Shown here in pieces: positions 1-6,869 of a DNA stretch of 37,633 nucleotides. Below the pieces are notes generated by a model. That model searched no databases. It was not told the origin of the DNA and saw only the letters and a list, made by a program, of their open reading frames with translations. The stretch's first letter is position 1, and the number at the start of each line of letters is the position of its first letter. The stretch is from positions 1 through 37,633 of the IMG/VR virus record IMGVR_UViG_3300018405_000038. One strand, 5' to 3'. This stretch comes from a virus. Position numbers and translations under genes: made by a program.

Positions 1-2
1 TC

Positions 3-224
3 AACTATAACGATCAAGAAGACTGGGAGACACAAACGGTTAGAGTACGGACTCATCCTGATCTGTTTGCTGTGATTGATGCTCTTGGCGAACAAGCAAA
101 CGGTGATCACGCTCGGTTGAAGATCGTCGAGATTACTGATGAAGATGTTACGATTGATCGTATCAAGATTAGCGAATATGATGGCAGTGAGTGGATTGCT
201 GAACGACACAGAACCTGGAGTTAA
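3..224 (+). CDS. Hypothetical protein, C-terminal part (5' end outside window)
   Basis: An open frame enters from the left edge and ends at TAA 222-224, giving 73 residues (visible start NYNDQEDWETQTVRVR). It is rich in acidic residues and isoleucine, with no motif I recognise. The stop is one base from the next ATG, so it is probably translationally coupled to the downstream gene in the same operon. Confidence 0.6.
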   Translation, partial: NYNDQEDWETQTVRVRTHPDLFAVIDALGEQANGDHARLKIVEITDEDVTIDRIKISEYDGSEWIAERHRTWS

Positions 225-225
225 A

Positions 226-717
226 ATGGCACAGAAGAAACAACAACCTGTTGAGCACGTTGATGTTGTCCTGCTAGACGAGAATACCGTCTGGCCGCAG
301 GATTACGATTGGCAAAAGTACTTTGCTCGTGTTGTTAATGGTGTTGATGGTCTAGTGACGGTTGAAGCAACGAAACTGCGTGGCGTTGTTCTTCAGTTGG
401 TGGAGTTGAAACAACATGTAGCAGCACTGGCTGCTGAACGGACACGGCTGCTAAAAACTGTTGCAGCGTTAGCACACGAGAACGCTGAACTGCAAAAGCA
501 AATGCCGAAGGAACCACGGAAGATTCAGACCGGCGATCGTGTGCAATCAACAATGAACGCTGGATTTCACAAAGGCGCTAAAGGAACTGTCCAGTTTGTT
601 GAACCGTCTTACGAAAAGGTGTGGGTGCTCCGTGATGGTGCTTCTAGTCCTGTGTTCTACCATCCGGATGAGTTGGTGATTCTGGACGAGCAAGATGTGG
701 TCACAGCTTCGGAGTAA
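226..717 (+). CDS. Hypothetical protein with coiled coil and KOW-like C-terminus
   Basis: 163 residues. I chose ATG 226 because a GGAG site lies just upstream and it directly follows the preceding stop. Residues ~45-100 (VEATKLRGVVLQL to LAHENAELQKQ) form a heptad-like, probably coiled-coil stretch. Residues ~105-155 (GDRVQSTMNAGFHKGAKGTV then VWVLRDG) resemble a small SH3/KOW-type barrel of the kind seen in RNA-binding or ribosome-associated proteins. This resemblance is by eye; no function is assigned. Confidence 0.7.
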   Translation: MAQKKQQPVEHVDVVLLDENTVWPQDYDWQKYFARVVNGVDGLVTVEATKLRGVVLQLVELKQHVAALAAERTRLLKTVAALAHENAELQKQMPKEPRKIQTGDRVQSTMNAGFHKGAKGTVQFVEPSYEKVWVLRDGASSPVFYHPDELVILDEQDVVTASE

Positions 718-1006
718 ACTGGCATCAACATGCCCGATACATGGCTGCGCTATCACTGTAACGAACACGAAGGAAATCTATTGCGGAGCGTGCAGATCTG
801 AACAACTAAACAAGACAATCGCTACACAACAGTTCTTGATTGACCAGTTGAAGAGTGCACTTGCGCTGTCGATGACAAACAGTGGATGGAAGTTGGAAGA
901 CGCACAGCAACACGTCAATACTGAGTTTACTGTTGAGCGGGCGACCGAGATACTGGAAAACACAGATGAAAACAAAGACGATAACACTGCGGATAAAAGT
1001 TCCTGA
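695..1006 (+). CDS. Small zinc-finger-like hypothetical protein
   Basis: 103 residues, overlapping the previous gene by 23 bases. The N-terminal part carries CPIHGC followed by CGAC (C13, C18, C30, C33), consistent with one four-cysteine zinc site. The rest is predicted helical and the C-terminus is acidic. It belongs to the short overlapping gene cluster 1-2368. The family is not recognised; the start could be a later codon. Confidence 0.55.
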   Translation: MWSQLRSKLASTCPIHGCAITVTNTKEIYCGACRSEQLNKTIATQQFLIDQLKSALALSMTNSGWKLEDAQQHVNTEFTVERATEILENTDENKDDNTADKSS

Positions 1007-1613
1007 TTGGTTTCCAGGTCCGGCTTATTGGCACCACGTCAAGGTCACGTGGAAGACGCTGAAATTCAAGTTTCAACCGTTCTATTGCATTGATTGCGGG
1101 ACGAAGATTGACTTCAAGTTCCCTGAATATGAGCATCAGGGTGAGGGGAAGGATCGCTTGCTGCTTTCTCACCACGGTTACCATCTTACAAACGATGCTC
1201 GCGGGGGTGTATGCGGCCACTGTCTTGCTAACCGTATTCGCGGATTGTTTACACGCACGAAGCCAGCGCAGGGCCGTGGAACGAAGATGAGCACATCAAA
1301 GGTAACATACCACTACAAAAAGGTCTGTGACTGCTGCCACAAAGAAAAGAAAACGATTGATGTATCGTGGGATAACCAATGTGATATCAGGTTTGGCACA
1401 CGGTGGTGGAACGGATTTTTTGTCTGTGAGGACTGTTTGACGGAAGCAGCAGAAAAAGGAATGCCACGATCAGGGATCTCTGCTTGGTTTGGCGGCAGAA
1501 GCTACCCAATCAACTCGGTAGGTGCTGCAATCGGGCTAGATACGTGGTACAGATTGTTGCTGCCAATCAAAAAACAAAGGCTGAAAAATGAAGACAAGAC
1601 AACAGTTAGTTGA
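966..1613 (+). CDS. Zinc-ribbon hypothetical protein
   Basis: 215 residues from ATG 966, chosen over an upstream in-frame ATG because that would overlap the previous gene much further. Four cysteine pairs are visible: CIDC, CGHC, CDCC and CEDC. They suggest two zinc-ribbon modules (residues ~45-95 and ~120-165), the second rich in Trp/Phe. A DNA-, RNA- or protein-binding role is plausible, but I know no matching family. The 3' end overlaps the next start. Confidence 0.65.
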   Translation: MKTKTITLRIKVPDWFPGPAYWHHVKVTWKTLKFKFQPFYCIDCGTKIDFKFPEYEHQGEGKDRLLLSHHGYHLTNDARGGVCGHCLANRIRGLFTRTKPAQGRGTKMSTSKVTYHYKKVCDCCHKEKKTIDVSWDNQCDIRFGTRWWNGFFVCEDCLTEAAEKGMPRSGISAWFGGRSYPINSVGAAIGLDTWYRLLLPIKKQRLKNEDKTTVS

Positions 1614-1797
1614 TGACATTGAGCAGAGTTGTCAGGATGTGCAGGAGTTTGTCAACAACGCGAGTTATAGTGGTGGAATGCATATGGAAGCGCGGATCAA
1701 ACTGCTTGAAAACCGAGTAGAAGATTTGTATTGGTTTGTGCGACAGTTGATTCACCATGTCCCTGAACAGATACCAGAAGAGAAAAATGAAACCTAG
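1588..1797 (+). CDS. Small hypothetical protein
   Basis: 69 residues, starting inside the end of the preceding gene and ending inside the start of the next, as typical for coupled phage genes. It is mostly helical and amphipathic (QLVDDIEQSCQDVQEF, LLENRVEDLYWFVRQL), so a small coiled-coil protein is likely. No family recognised. Confidence 0.6.
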   Translation: MKTRQQLVDDIEQSCQDVQEFVNNASYSGGMHMEARIKLLENRVEDLYWFVRQLIHHVPEQIPEEKNET

Positions 1798-2368
1798 CAT
1801 CCTGTACGTGTTTGACATTGACGACACGCTGTTGTGGACATCAGCACGAACCATCGTCAAACATAACGGTGTCGTTGTTGCCCGCCTGACGTGCCGGCAG
1901 TACGCAGAGCACACGCTGCCTGCCGGTCATGAATACGACTACACAGAGTTCCGCAACGCTCAGATGTTCCACGATGAGTCTGTTCCTGTCGGTCCTGTAA
2001 TGGAGAAGATCAGACAACTCCAGCAGCAAATCGACGGAACAACATCAAAGATCATTATGAACACAGCTCGTGAGGACCTCGATGACAAGGACACGGTGCT
2101 TGCAACGTTTGAGAGGTTTGGTCTTGACATGAGCAAGATTCACGTTCACAGAGCAGGAAGCATGCCAGGTGATCTTCATATGGCAGAGAAGAAGATGGTG
2201 TTCATCAAGCGGTACTTGCACATCCATCCGTACGATGAGGTTCATATGTACGAAGACTCGTTGACCAATCTGAAAGTTTTTAGTAAGATGCCGGAACTGT
2301 TCCCAAACACAAAGTTCATCGGCTGGTTGGTTGATGAAAGCGGCAACGCAACAGTGTTTGAGCAGTGA
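1787..2368 (+). CDS. HAD-like hydrolase/phosphatase
   Basis: 193 residues from ATG 1787 (upstream ATG 1757 rejected because it lies deep in the preceding gene). Haloacid dehalogenase motifs are in order: motif I DIDDT near residue 11 (two catalytic aspartates), motif II-like NTAR near 94, a lysine pair EKK near 130, and motif IV YEDS near 155. The family transfers phosphoryl groups through an aspartyl-phosphate with Mg2+. Substrate is unknown; nucleotide or polynucleotide 3'-phosphate is a guess based on similar phage proteins. Last gene before an intergenic region with early promoters. Confidence 0.8.
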   Translation: MKPSILYVFDIDDTLLWTSARTIVKHNGVVVARLTCRQYAEHTLPAGHEYDYTEFRNAQMFHDESVPVGPVMEKIRQLQQQIDGTTSKIIMNTAREDLDDKDTVLATFERFGLDMSKIHVHRAGSMPGDLHMAEKKMVFIKRYLHIHPYDEVHMYEDSLTNLKVFSKMPELFPNTKFIGWLVDESGNATVFEQ

Positions 2369-2392
2369 TAAAAAAGATTGGTGACCAACCTG

Positions 2393-2420
2393 TTGACTTT
2401 TATAAATAAACAGGTATAGT
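2393..2420 (+). promoter_or_regulatory. Sigma70-type early promoter
   Basis: TTGACT at 2393-2398, 16-base spacer, TATAGT at 2415-2420, preceded by CTG. The spacer also contains TATAAATA (2401-2408), a T4-type late-promoter word, so the site may be used early and late. Confidence 0.7.
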
Positions 2421-2475
2421 GACCAAACATTGAACGGCCAACAGGTGGCGAAACAAAAAAAGTTTCAAAAATCTG

Positions 2476-2504
2476 TTGACCTTCATGAATAAACGGTGTA
2501 CAAT
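2476..2504 (+). promoter_or_regulatory. Sigma70-type early promoter
   Basis: TTGACC 2476-2481, 17-base spacer, TACAAT 2499-2504. It would start transcription near 2511, just upstream of the structured leader and the first tRNA block. Confidence 0.75.
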
Positions 2505-2529
2505 GATGTACATCAAGTAAAGGATTTTT

Positions 2530-2730
2530 CAAGTGAACGCAACTTTTGCATCTTATAACCTGTTAGCAGCACCCGCGACCCTTTTGGGCCGTTGGCTGCC
2601 TGCCGCCCCAGGTTATATGCTGCCGCCAGGTGCGGGTTCTTGTTTTGAAGGAGATGGTCACGCGTAAAGCGACCTGAACCTCAAGTAACACAAGAACCCG
2701 GCAGATGAAAGTCTAGCCGGGTTTTTTATT
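2530..2730 (+). ncRNA. Structured leader RNA or attenuator with alternative hairpins
   Basis: A stem ATAACCTG (2555-2562) / CAGGTTAT (2609-2616) encloses further hairpins. CGGGTTCTTG (2633-2642) is perfectly complementary to CAAGAACCCG (2691-2700). The last bases of that second arm are also the 5' arm of the terminator hairpin, so the two folds exclude each other. An open frame is not evident. It is either a small stable RNA or an attenuator ahead of the tRNA operon. Confidence 0.6.
2695..2727 (+). terminator. Rho-independent terminator
   Basis: AACCCGGC (2695-2702) pairs with GCCGGGTT (2716-2723), followed by TTTTATT. Its 5' arm can alternatively pair with 2633-2642. Confidence 0.8.
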
Positions 2731-2785
2731 CGCCATCGTGCGACACAATGCTCATTAACAATTTGGATGATGTGAAGATTTAAGT

Positions 2786-2862
2786 AGGGGTGTAGTTCCA
2801 ATTGGCAGAACATCGGATTCCAAATCCGAGTGTTGGGAGTTCGAATCTCTCCGCCCCTGCCA
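2786..2862 (+). tRNA. tRNA-Trp (CCA)
   Basis: Acceptor AGGGGTG/CGCCCCT, anticodon loop TTCCAAA, T-loop TTCGAAT, discriminator G and encoded CCA. First tRNA of the block. Confidence 0.92.
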
Positions 2863-2879
2863 TTTTTAGTCTTCTTTGT

Positions 2880-2967
2880 CTGGGTGTAACTCAGTCTGGT
2901 CAGAGTGCCGGTTTTGGAAGCCGGAAGCCCGAAGTGGATCTCGCAGGTTCGAATCCTGTCACCCAGA
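2880..2967 (+). tRNA. tRNA-Pro (TGG), 3' CCA not encoded
   Basis: Acceptor CTGGGTG/CACCCAG, anticodon loop TTTGGAA. The variable region is about 18 nt, unusually long for a proline tRNA. The gene continues with CAA instead of CCA, so CCA must be added by a nucleotidyltransferase. Confidence 0.82.
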
Positions 2968-2991
2968 CAAAGAAGATTATCAACGATCTGT

Positions 2992-3018
2992 TGACTGCTT
3001 GTGAAAAACAGGTATAAT
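2992..3018 (+). promoter_or_regulatory. Sigma70-type early promoter for tRNA
   Basis: TTGACT 2992-2997, 16-base spacer, TATAAT 3013-3018; start expected just before tRNA-Pro (GGG). Confidence 0.75.
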
Positions 3019-3028
3019 ACAGATATCT

Positions 3029-3105
3029 CGGAGTGTAGCTCAGCCAGGTAGAGCTCTGCGTTTGGGACGCAGTGGTCGCACGTTCGATTCGTGTCGCTCC
3101 GACCA
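3029..3105 (+). tRNA. tRNA-Pro (GGG)
   Basis: Acceptor CGGAGTG/CGCTCCG, anticodon loop TTTGGGA, T-loop TTCGATT, CCA encoded. Confidence 0.92.
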
Positions 3106-3139
3106 ATTTTCACGTGATGTATCTCAGGGTGGGCCCCAG

Positions 3140-3160
3140 TATAAATACCGCAGGAGGTAT
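3140..3160 (+). promoter_or_regulatory. T4-type late promoter with RBS-sequestering hairpin
   Basis: TATAAATA at 3140-3147. AAATACC and GGTATTT flank GCAGGA, so transcripts from upstream would fold the AGGAGG ribosome site of the next gene into a hairpin. A late transcript starting inside the hairpin would free it. T4 homing nuclease genes are known to be controlled this way. Confidence 0.55.
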
Positions 3161-3165
3161 TTGTA

Positions 3166-3543
3166 ATGACCAAAACAGATCAGGGCAATATAGGGGAAGC
3201 GATAGCGATATGTGAGCTAACAAAGTTGGGGTATGCAGTATCGGTTCCGCTTCAAAACAATCTACGATATGACTTAATTGTTGATTTAGGAGGACGGCTT
3301 TCGCGTGTGCAAGTAAAAACCACATCTGCTACAAAGCCGACAGGATGGGATGTGTTCATTGCAACATCTGGCGGCAATACCAAGCGACACACGCGAAAGA
3401 AATTTGATGCCAGTGCGTGTGAGTTTCTTTTTGTTGTGGCGGATAATAAAAGATGTTGGCTAATCCCAACCGACCAAATATCTTCGAGTGAGTATATCAC
3501 AGTTGGCAACAAAAAATATAGTGAGTTTGAATTAGGCGGCTAG
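3166..3543 (+). CDS. PD-(D/E)XK nuclease, probable homing endonuclease
   Basis: 125 residues. GNIGEAIAICEL (residues 8-19), YDLIVD (~35-40) and VQVKTT (~48-53) make up the PD-(D/E)XK core (E, D, QxK). The layout resembles the compact I-Ssp6803I-like and Holliday-resolvase-like group. It has its own late promoter and lies between what look like two pieces of a damaged tRNA (5' part near 3111, T-arm and CCA at 3544-3570), so a tRNA-targeting homing nuclease is likely. Start ATG 3166 has a strong AGGAGG. Confidence 0.75.
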   Translation: MTKTDQGNIGEAIAICELTKLGYAVSVPLQNNLRYDLIVDLGGRLSRVQVKTTSATKPTGWDVFIATSGGNTKRHTRKKFDASACEFLFVVADNKRCWLIPTDQISSSEYITVGNKKYSEFELGG

Positions 3544-3570
3544 TAGGTGCGAATCCTTCCACGTCCACCA
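3544..3570 (+). pseudogene. 3' fragment of an interrupted tRNA
   Basis: T-arm with loop TGCGAAT, then CACGTCC, A and CCA. A degenerate 5' part with a matching ACGTG may lie near 3111-3135, separated by the nuclease gene. No anticodon arm remains. Confidence 0.45.
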
Positions 3571-3576
3571 CATTTT

Positions 3577-3654
3577 AGGCTTTAGAGTGATTGGAAATCC
3601 TATCTCTTTCATCACAAGGAGATGTTGCGAGGTTTGAGTCCTCGATAGCCCACC
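3577..3654 (+). tRNA. tRNA-like, possible CAT anticodon
   Basis: T-arm CGAGG TTTGAGT CCTCG and ATAGCCC-A-CCA are clear. The 5' acceptor (AGGCTTT) pairs imperfectly. ATCTC/GAGAT encloses an oversized 12-nt loop containing CAT. May be a degenerate Met/Ile tRNA. Confidence 0.4.
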
Positions 3655-3660
3655 AAATAT

Positions 3661-3751
3661 ATACGTCTAGCTTAATGCGGTGAGCGCACGCTGCAGGCAA
3701 AGTGGCTGTTCGCGACAGCAGATGGCGGTTCGAGTCCATCGGCGTATGCCA
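3661..3751 (+). tRNA. tRNA-Ala-like (CGC), enlarged loops
   Basis: Acceptor ATACGTC/GGCGTAT, D-arm GCTTAATGCGG..., anticodon hairpin GCTG TTCGCGA CAGC, CCA encoded. An extra ~14 nt lies between D-arm and anticodon arm, and the T-loop is 10 nt (CGGTTCGAGT). Confidence 0.55.
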
Positions 3752-3758
3752 AGATAAT

Positions 3759-3881
3759 GTGCAAGTGCTGAAACGGGTAGACAGATAGGAGGCATCCTAT
3801 GCAAAGGGTTCGAGTCCCTTGGAAGTCCGCAAGACTTTTAGTACGGTACTGCTGGTGGTTCAAATCCACCCTTGCACACCA
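3759..3881 (+). tRNA. Composite tRNA-like RNA with two T-arms
   Basis: Outer acceptor GTGCAAG/CTTGCAC with A-CCA, a good D-arm and an outer T-arm (loop TTCAAAT). Inside sits a second T-arm (AAGGG TTCGAGT CCCTT, 3804-3820). GGAAGTC (3821-3827) follows and pairs with GACTTTT (3833-3839). The inner part has the order T-arm, 3' acceptor, 5' acceptor, as in a permuted tRNA. Anticodon not assigned. Confidence 0.45.
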
Positions 3882-3889
3882 AGATGACG

Positions 3890-3957
3890 GGCGTTCACGG
3901 AGGGCATTCTCGTTAAACAGAATGTTCGGTGATTCGATAGCACCAGCGTCCACCAAA
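3890..3957 (+). tRNA. Degenerate tRNA-like gene
   Basis: GGGCGTT can pair with AGCGTCC before A-CCA. A hairpin CATTCT/AGAATG with 8-nt loop CGTTAAAC stands at the anticodon position, and GGTG/CACC closes a 9-nt T-like loop. A D-arm is not visible. Amino acid not assignable. Confidence 0.35.
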
Positions 3958-4019
3958 CAAATGGTTTTACGAGGTTTGCCGTGCAGTCATCGTATTGCAG
4001 AAAAACTGAGACAAATAAT

Positions 4020-4095
4020 GGGGGCAGTCAGTGGGCTGCGGAGATCCCTTGCAAGGATCTTGACTAGAAGGGTTCGATTCCCTCGGCCTCCACCA
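4020..4095 (+). tRNA. tRNA-Ala (TGC)
   Basis: Anticodon arm GATCC CTTGCAA GGATC, T-arm AAGGG TTCGATT CCCTC, A-CCA. Acceptor has one mismatch at its inner end. Confidence 0.8.
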
Positions 4096-4235
4096 AGTTA
4101 AAGGAAGTTTACAGCAAACACTACTTTATAGGAACCGGCGACGAAAGTCTTGGAGGTGCAAGTCCTCCCCGATACGGAAACGGATCGGTGGCGAAATAGT
4201 AAACGCACTGGTATAAGTAACAACTTCCTGATATT
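4096..4235 (+). ncRNA. CAGCAA-motif RNA, copy 1 (long form)
   Basis: It starts with AGTTAAA directly after a tRNA CCA. Stem GGAAGTT (4103-4109) / AACTTCC (4222-4228), CAGCAA just inside the 5' arm, TGATATT after the 3' arm. The interior is longer than in the other copies and contains GAC GAAA GTC and a T-arm-like GGAGG TGCAAGT CCTCC. Confidence 0.6.
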
Positions 4236-4238
4236 CAC

Positions 4239-4322
4239 GCCCCGGTGGTAAATGCAAATCTGGTACAGCTACGTCGCTCAGAACGACGACTTTTGCGGGT
4301 TCGAATCCCGCCTGGGGCACCA
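4239..4322 (+). tRNA. tRNA-Leu (CAG), short variable loop
   Basis: Acceptor GCCCCGG/CTGGGGC, anticodon loop CTCAGAA, T-loop TTCGAAT, A-CCA. Variable loop is only 6 nt, unlike the usual class II leucine tRNA. A second, interrupted copy of this gene lies at 8968-9616. Confidence 0.85.
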
Positions 4323-4336
4323 AACAACAGAGGATA

Positions 4337-4945
4337 ATGATGGGACACAAAATTCTTTTTGCCGATTTTGACGGCCCGTTGTGGTCCGACAGGGTGATTA
4401 GATATCACCCTGACAACACGAATGCAACGCACCCGAAGCGTGAAATCATTGCGGAAGCAATGCGTCAGAACGGCGACACGATGGCTGCTCACTGTCTGAC
4501 ATACTGGAAGATGGACGAGGTTGCTGTCGGGATGCTGAACTGGCTGATGGAATACGATCACTTCTACACCGTTGTGTCGAGCACGTGGAGAGAGTTATGC
4601 ACCCGTGATACAATCGAGTGCATCTTTCGAATGAACGACCTACGGTTGGAGCTGCATGATGACTGGGCTACAGATGCCCACACCAGCAAATATGTTGGTG
4701 GTTGGTATGGCACCAGTTCATCTAGCGACAATCGGCTAAAACAAATCGCTAGATGGGTTGACAAAAACAAAGAAATCGTGGATGATTATCTCATCTTGGA
4801 TGATCCGAGTTCTGGTGGAAGTTTGATTGATGAAAATGCAGTGCGGTGGGCTAAATTAGACCCCTCGCGAGTTGTGATCGTTGATCCGTTCATTGGCATG
4901 GAGATCAGCCACTTTGAGCAGATGAAGCGAGTTTTTTGCGAATGA
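4337..4945 (+). CDS. HAD-family protein
   Basis: 202 residues; ATG 4337 (or 4340) follows GAGGA. Motif I is DFDGP (residues ~10-14), motif II VSSTWR (~79-84), and later LILDDPSSGG and VDPFIGM supply the acidic motif. This combination matches HAD domains found in phages and in RNA-repair-associated proteins. It lies between tRNA-Leu and tRNA-Tyr, so action on tRNA ends is an attractive guess, but the substrate is not shown by the sequence. Confidence 0.75.
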   Translation: MMGHKILFADFDGPLWSDRVIRYHPDNTNATHPKREIIAEAMRQNGDTMAAHCLTYWKMDEVAVGMLNWLMEYDHFYTVVSSTWRELCTRDTIECIFRMNDLRLELHDDWATDAHTSKYVGGWYGTSSSSDNRLKQIARWVDKNKEIVDDYLILDDPSSGGSLIDENAVRWAKLDPSRVVIVDPFIGMEISHFEQMKRVFCE

Positions 4946-4952
4946 GAATAAT

Positions 4953-5037
4953 GGAGGTGCGGCGAAGTTGGAGAGTCGCGGCGGACTGTAAATCCGTTCC
5001 TTCGGGTGAGTAGGTTCGAATCTTACCACCTCCACCA
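4953..5037 (+). tRNA. tRNA-Tyr (GTA)
   Basis: Acceptor GGAGGTG/CACCTCC, anticodon arm CGGA CTGTAAA TCCG, long variable arm with TTCG tetraloop as expected for tyrosine, A-CCA. Confidence 0.92.
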
Positions 5038-5125
5038 AGTTAAAGGATAGGTTCAGCAAGTCATACAACATGGCTGTCCGTTTGCTTTCCGGACTAAAAT
5101 ATAAGGAGCAAAACTATCCTGTTAT
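5038..5125 (+). ncRNA. CAGCAA-motif RNA, copy 2
   Basis: AGTTAAA after tRNA CCA; stem GGATAG (5045-5050) / CTATCC (5114-5119); CAGCAA 5054-5059; inner hairpin GTCCG/CGGAC; tail TGTTAT. Confidence 0.65.
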
Positions 5126-5233
5126 CCCTGCGTTGCAGTACCCTTGCTCATTCATCCGAGCGTAGGCAACCCAACGCAGTCACAGTCAAAGATGAGGCCC
5201 GGCTCTATCGCGACTTAATACTCCGGGAATTTT
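5126..5233 (+). ncRNA. Structured spacer RNA
   Basis: No gene. CTGCGTTG and CAACGCAG form an 8-bp stem around further hairpins, between the CAGCAA element and tRNA-Leu. Confidence 0.4.
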
Positions 5234-5310
5234 GCACTGGTGACGGAATTGGCATACGTGTTGGTTTTAGGTACCAAATTTTGTGGGTTCGAGTCCCACC
5301 CGGTGCACCA
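5234..5310 (+). tRNA. tRNA-Leu (TAG), short variable loop
   Basis: Acceptor GCACTGG/CCGGTGC, anticodon arm TTGGT TTTAGGT ACCAA, T-loop TTCGAGT, A-CCA. Variable loop 5 nt. Its CCA is the first base triplet of the long stem of the next RNA unit. Confidence 0.85.
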
Positions 5311-5434
5311 TATTGAAATGCATTCATCACTGGTCGTTAGCCTTGAGAGGTTGGTAGCCTGGACTACACGACGAAGCAGCCTAACCAGCGCGGTGAAAAA
5401 CCCTATTGGAGGGTGAGAGTGTATTTCAATATGG
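5308..5434 (+). ncRNA. Long-stem RNA unit A
   Basis: Ends CCATATTGAAATGCA / TGTATTTCAATATGG pair with one wobble. The interior holds several hairpins (CCT TGAG AGG, GGT...ACC, CCCT...AGGG). First of eight such units; it begins at the CCA of tRNA-Leu. Confidence 0.65.
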
Positions 5435-5542
5435 TAAGTACCTCTAGATCCTGATCGAACTAGGCTGCTAGTCACAGTAATAGCGAAAGGGGAATCGGAG
5501 AGAAGTCCTGACAATAGCCCTGACCGGCAGACGATAGGGACA

Positions 5543-5639
5543 CCATATTGAAGAACATATCCTCCACTACTGTGGGCCCACGGTAGATTATTCGTGAAGG
5601 TTGTTGGTGATCAGATAAGCCAAGTGTTCTTCAATATGG
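5543..5639 (+). ncRNA. Long-stem RNA unit B
   Basis: CCATATTGAAGAACA / TGTTCTTCAATATGG, 15 bp. The interior hairpin with CCACTA...CGGTAGATT recurs in unit C. The linker 5435-5542 holds hairpins but no gene. Confidence 0.65.
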
Positions 5640-5773
5640 TAACTGAGAAAGGCGTCACCACTAGAGCGACGATGCGCACTGTCTGTACGTTACGGTGACA
5701 GACTGAATTAGACAGGTTCGTGCATCTGCCGTCCGGGAATTCTCAACCCGGTGTTCTTTACGATAACAAGAAC

Positions 5774-5916
5774 GTATATTGAAGTGCATTGAGCATCCCA
5801 CTATCGTGTAGCGACGGTAGATTGGAACAAGATGTCTCCGCAACCTACTCCACGCTACAAGGGGCAAGGGAGAACGCTAGATGTAGGGTGAGTCTAGTCA
5901 ATGTGTTTCAATATGG
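5774..5916 (+). ncRNA. Long-stem RNA unit C
   Basis: TATATTGAAGTGCATTGA pairs with TCAATGTGTTTCAATATG using G-U wobbles, so the stem is kept while bases differ. The interior shares CACTA...CGGTAGATT with unit B. The linker 5640-5773 has stems GTCTGT/ACAGAC, CCGGG/CCCGG and GTTCTT/AAGAAC. Confidence 0.65.
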
Positions 5917-5977
5917 TAAGTGGTCTGTGCGAAAACGCCCGGTGAGGGCAGATCCGTGAAAGCGGGAGGCAAAAATT

Positions 5978-5994
5978 GCCGGTTCAAGTCCGGC
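5978..5994 (+). ncRNA. T-arm-like hairpin abutting unit D
   Basis: GCCGG TTCAAGT CCGGC, a textbook tRNA T-arm. It is stacked directly on GCCATAT (5995-6001), which begins the unit D stem; no complete tRNA is evident in the linker 5917-5995. Confidence 0.5.
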
Positions 5995-5995
5995 G

Positions 5996-6125
5996 CCATA
6001 TTGAAGTATTATCAACGAGTGGAAAGACGCAAGTCGAATGGTGATCTAGGAGTCCGGCTTAACGTTGGTTGGACATGCGATCTGCCTCTCCGGGCTGCAA
6101 GAGGGTTGATAATACTTCAATATGG
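5996..6125 (+). ncRNA. Long-stem RNA unit D
   Basis: Perfect 21-bp terminal stem (CCATATTGAAG... to ...CTTCAATATGG, arms 5996-6016 and 6105-6125). The interior can form a junction: GAC GCAA GTC hairpin, GTCC/GGAC arm and CCTCT/AGAGG arm. Confidence 0.7.
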
Positions 6126-6158
6126 TTTCTGATAAAATGATCGCCGATTGGCGCGATT

Positions 6159-6212
6159 GGTGGTTCGAGTCCACTCCTGTCCATTCCGGGCGGGTAGACA
6201 AACGGTAAAGTT
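6159..6212 (+). ncRNA. Permuted tRNA-like domain 1
   Basis: Order: T-arm GGTGG TTCGAGT CCACT (6159-6175), 3' acceptor CCTGTCC (6176-6182), five bases, 5' acceptor GGGCGGG (6188-6194), TA, D-arm with AAACGGTAAA loop (6197-6212). All seven acceptor pairs form, two as wobbles. No anticodon arm is identified. Confidence 0.5.
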
Positions 6213-6219
6213 GATGGAG

Positions 6220-6323
6220 CCATATTGAAGAGCATTAAAGACCAGGACCGGGAAGTCCATGGCATTTGACTTGTTCACGTGCCTAGTTTAAGATCCTCAA
6301 AACATTAGTGTTCTTCAATATGG
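6220..6323 (+). ncRNA. Long-stem RNA unit E
   Basis: CCATATTGAAGAGCATTA pairs with TAGTGTTCTTCAATATGG; two positions are G-U pairs. It follows the permuted tRNA-like domain. Confidence 0.65.
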
Positions 6324-6549
6324 TATGCCGGTTGCGGTATATCAGAATGGTGCGTCCAGCATCGTATTGAGCATAAGTTGGATACTCGCAGTCGAAGCGA
6401 TTGTAGGTATGTGTTATCGGTGCCACTTAATATCTGGTGCTCCAGACGCAAGGTAACACTAGCTGCTTGCATAGCAAAGAGGGGCAGGAGGGGATGTAGC
6501 TACCCCGATCGTTCCAAGACTGCAATAGTTGAAACGCCAACAACTGGAC

Positions 6550-6658
6550 ACTATATTCAACGACATTGTGGGAGCACTGTGTTGGATTGGGAAGGTTTGA
6601 CCCCGACTCGCCATACCACTCAGTACCCAGCGGCCGCAGCAGTGTTGTTGAATATAGT
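6550..6658 (+). ncRNA. Long-stem RNA unit F
   Basis: ACTATATTCAACGACATTG / CAGTGTTGTTGAATATAGT, 19 positions with wobbles. Sequence differs from the CCATATTGAA units while pairing is preserved. The 226-nt linker 6324-6549 holds hairpins such as CTGG TGCT CCAG but no gene. Confidence 0.6.
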
Positions 6659-6740
6659 TGAAGGGTGGTATGTATGTGGTTCCGGGTCCAGAGATAGTAT
6701 CAAGGCGGGGGTTGGCTCCTAAAGGAGGACAAGCATCTTA

Positions 6741-6869
6741 CCATATACAAATGCACTGTTTAGTTGTATTGATAGCGGCCTCTATTAACGATTCAATCTT
6801 AACGGGTTGAATATGGCAAGAGTAAGACGTGGACAACGGCGTCATAGTCGGCAGTGCATTTGTATATGG
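6741..6869 (+). ncRNA. Long-stem RNA unit G
   Basis: Perfect 18-bp stem CCATATACAAATGCACTG / CAGTGCATTTGTATATGG. It is flanked on both sides by AAGCATCTT. Confidence 0.65.

Noticed and set aside
2658-3173. Long minus-strand frame across the tRNA genes
   Set aside because: It reads the reverse complement of tRNAs; similar false proteins with CTRDGNRT-like words arise over all tRNA blocks here.
3890-3957. Suppressor tRNA (TTA anticodon)
   Set aside because: The 8-nt loop CGTTAAAC also allows GTT or TAA, and the gene is degenerate, so stop-codon reading cannot be claimed.
5920-6722. Open reading frames of 70 and 114 codons inside the RNA array (5920-6132, 6378-6722)
   Set aside because: No ribosome site, unusual composition, and they run through paired stems; taken as chance frames.
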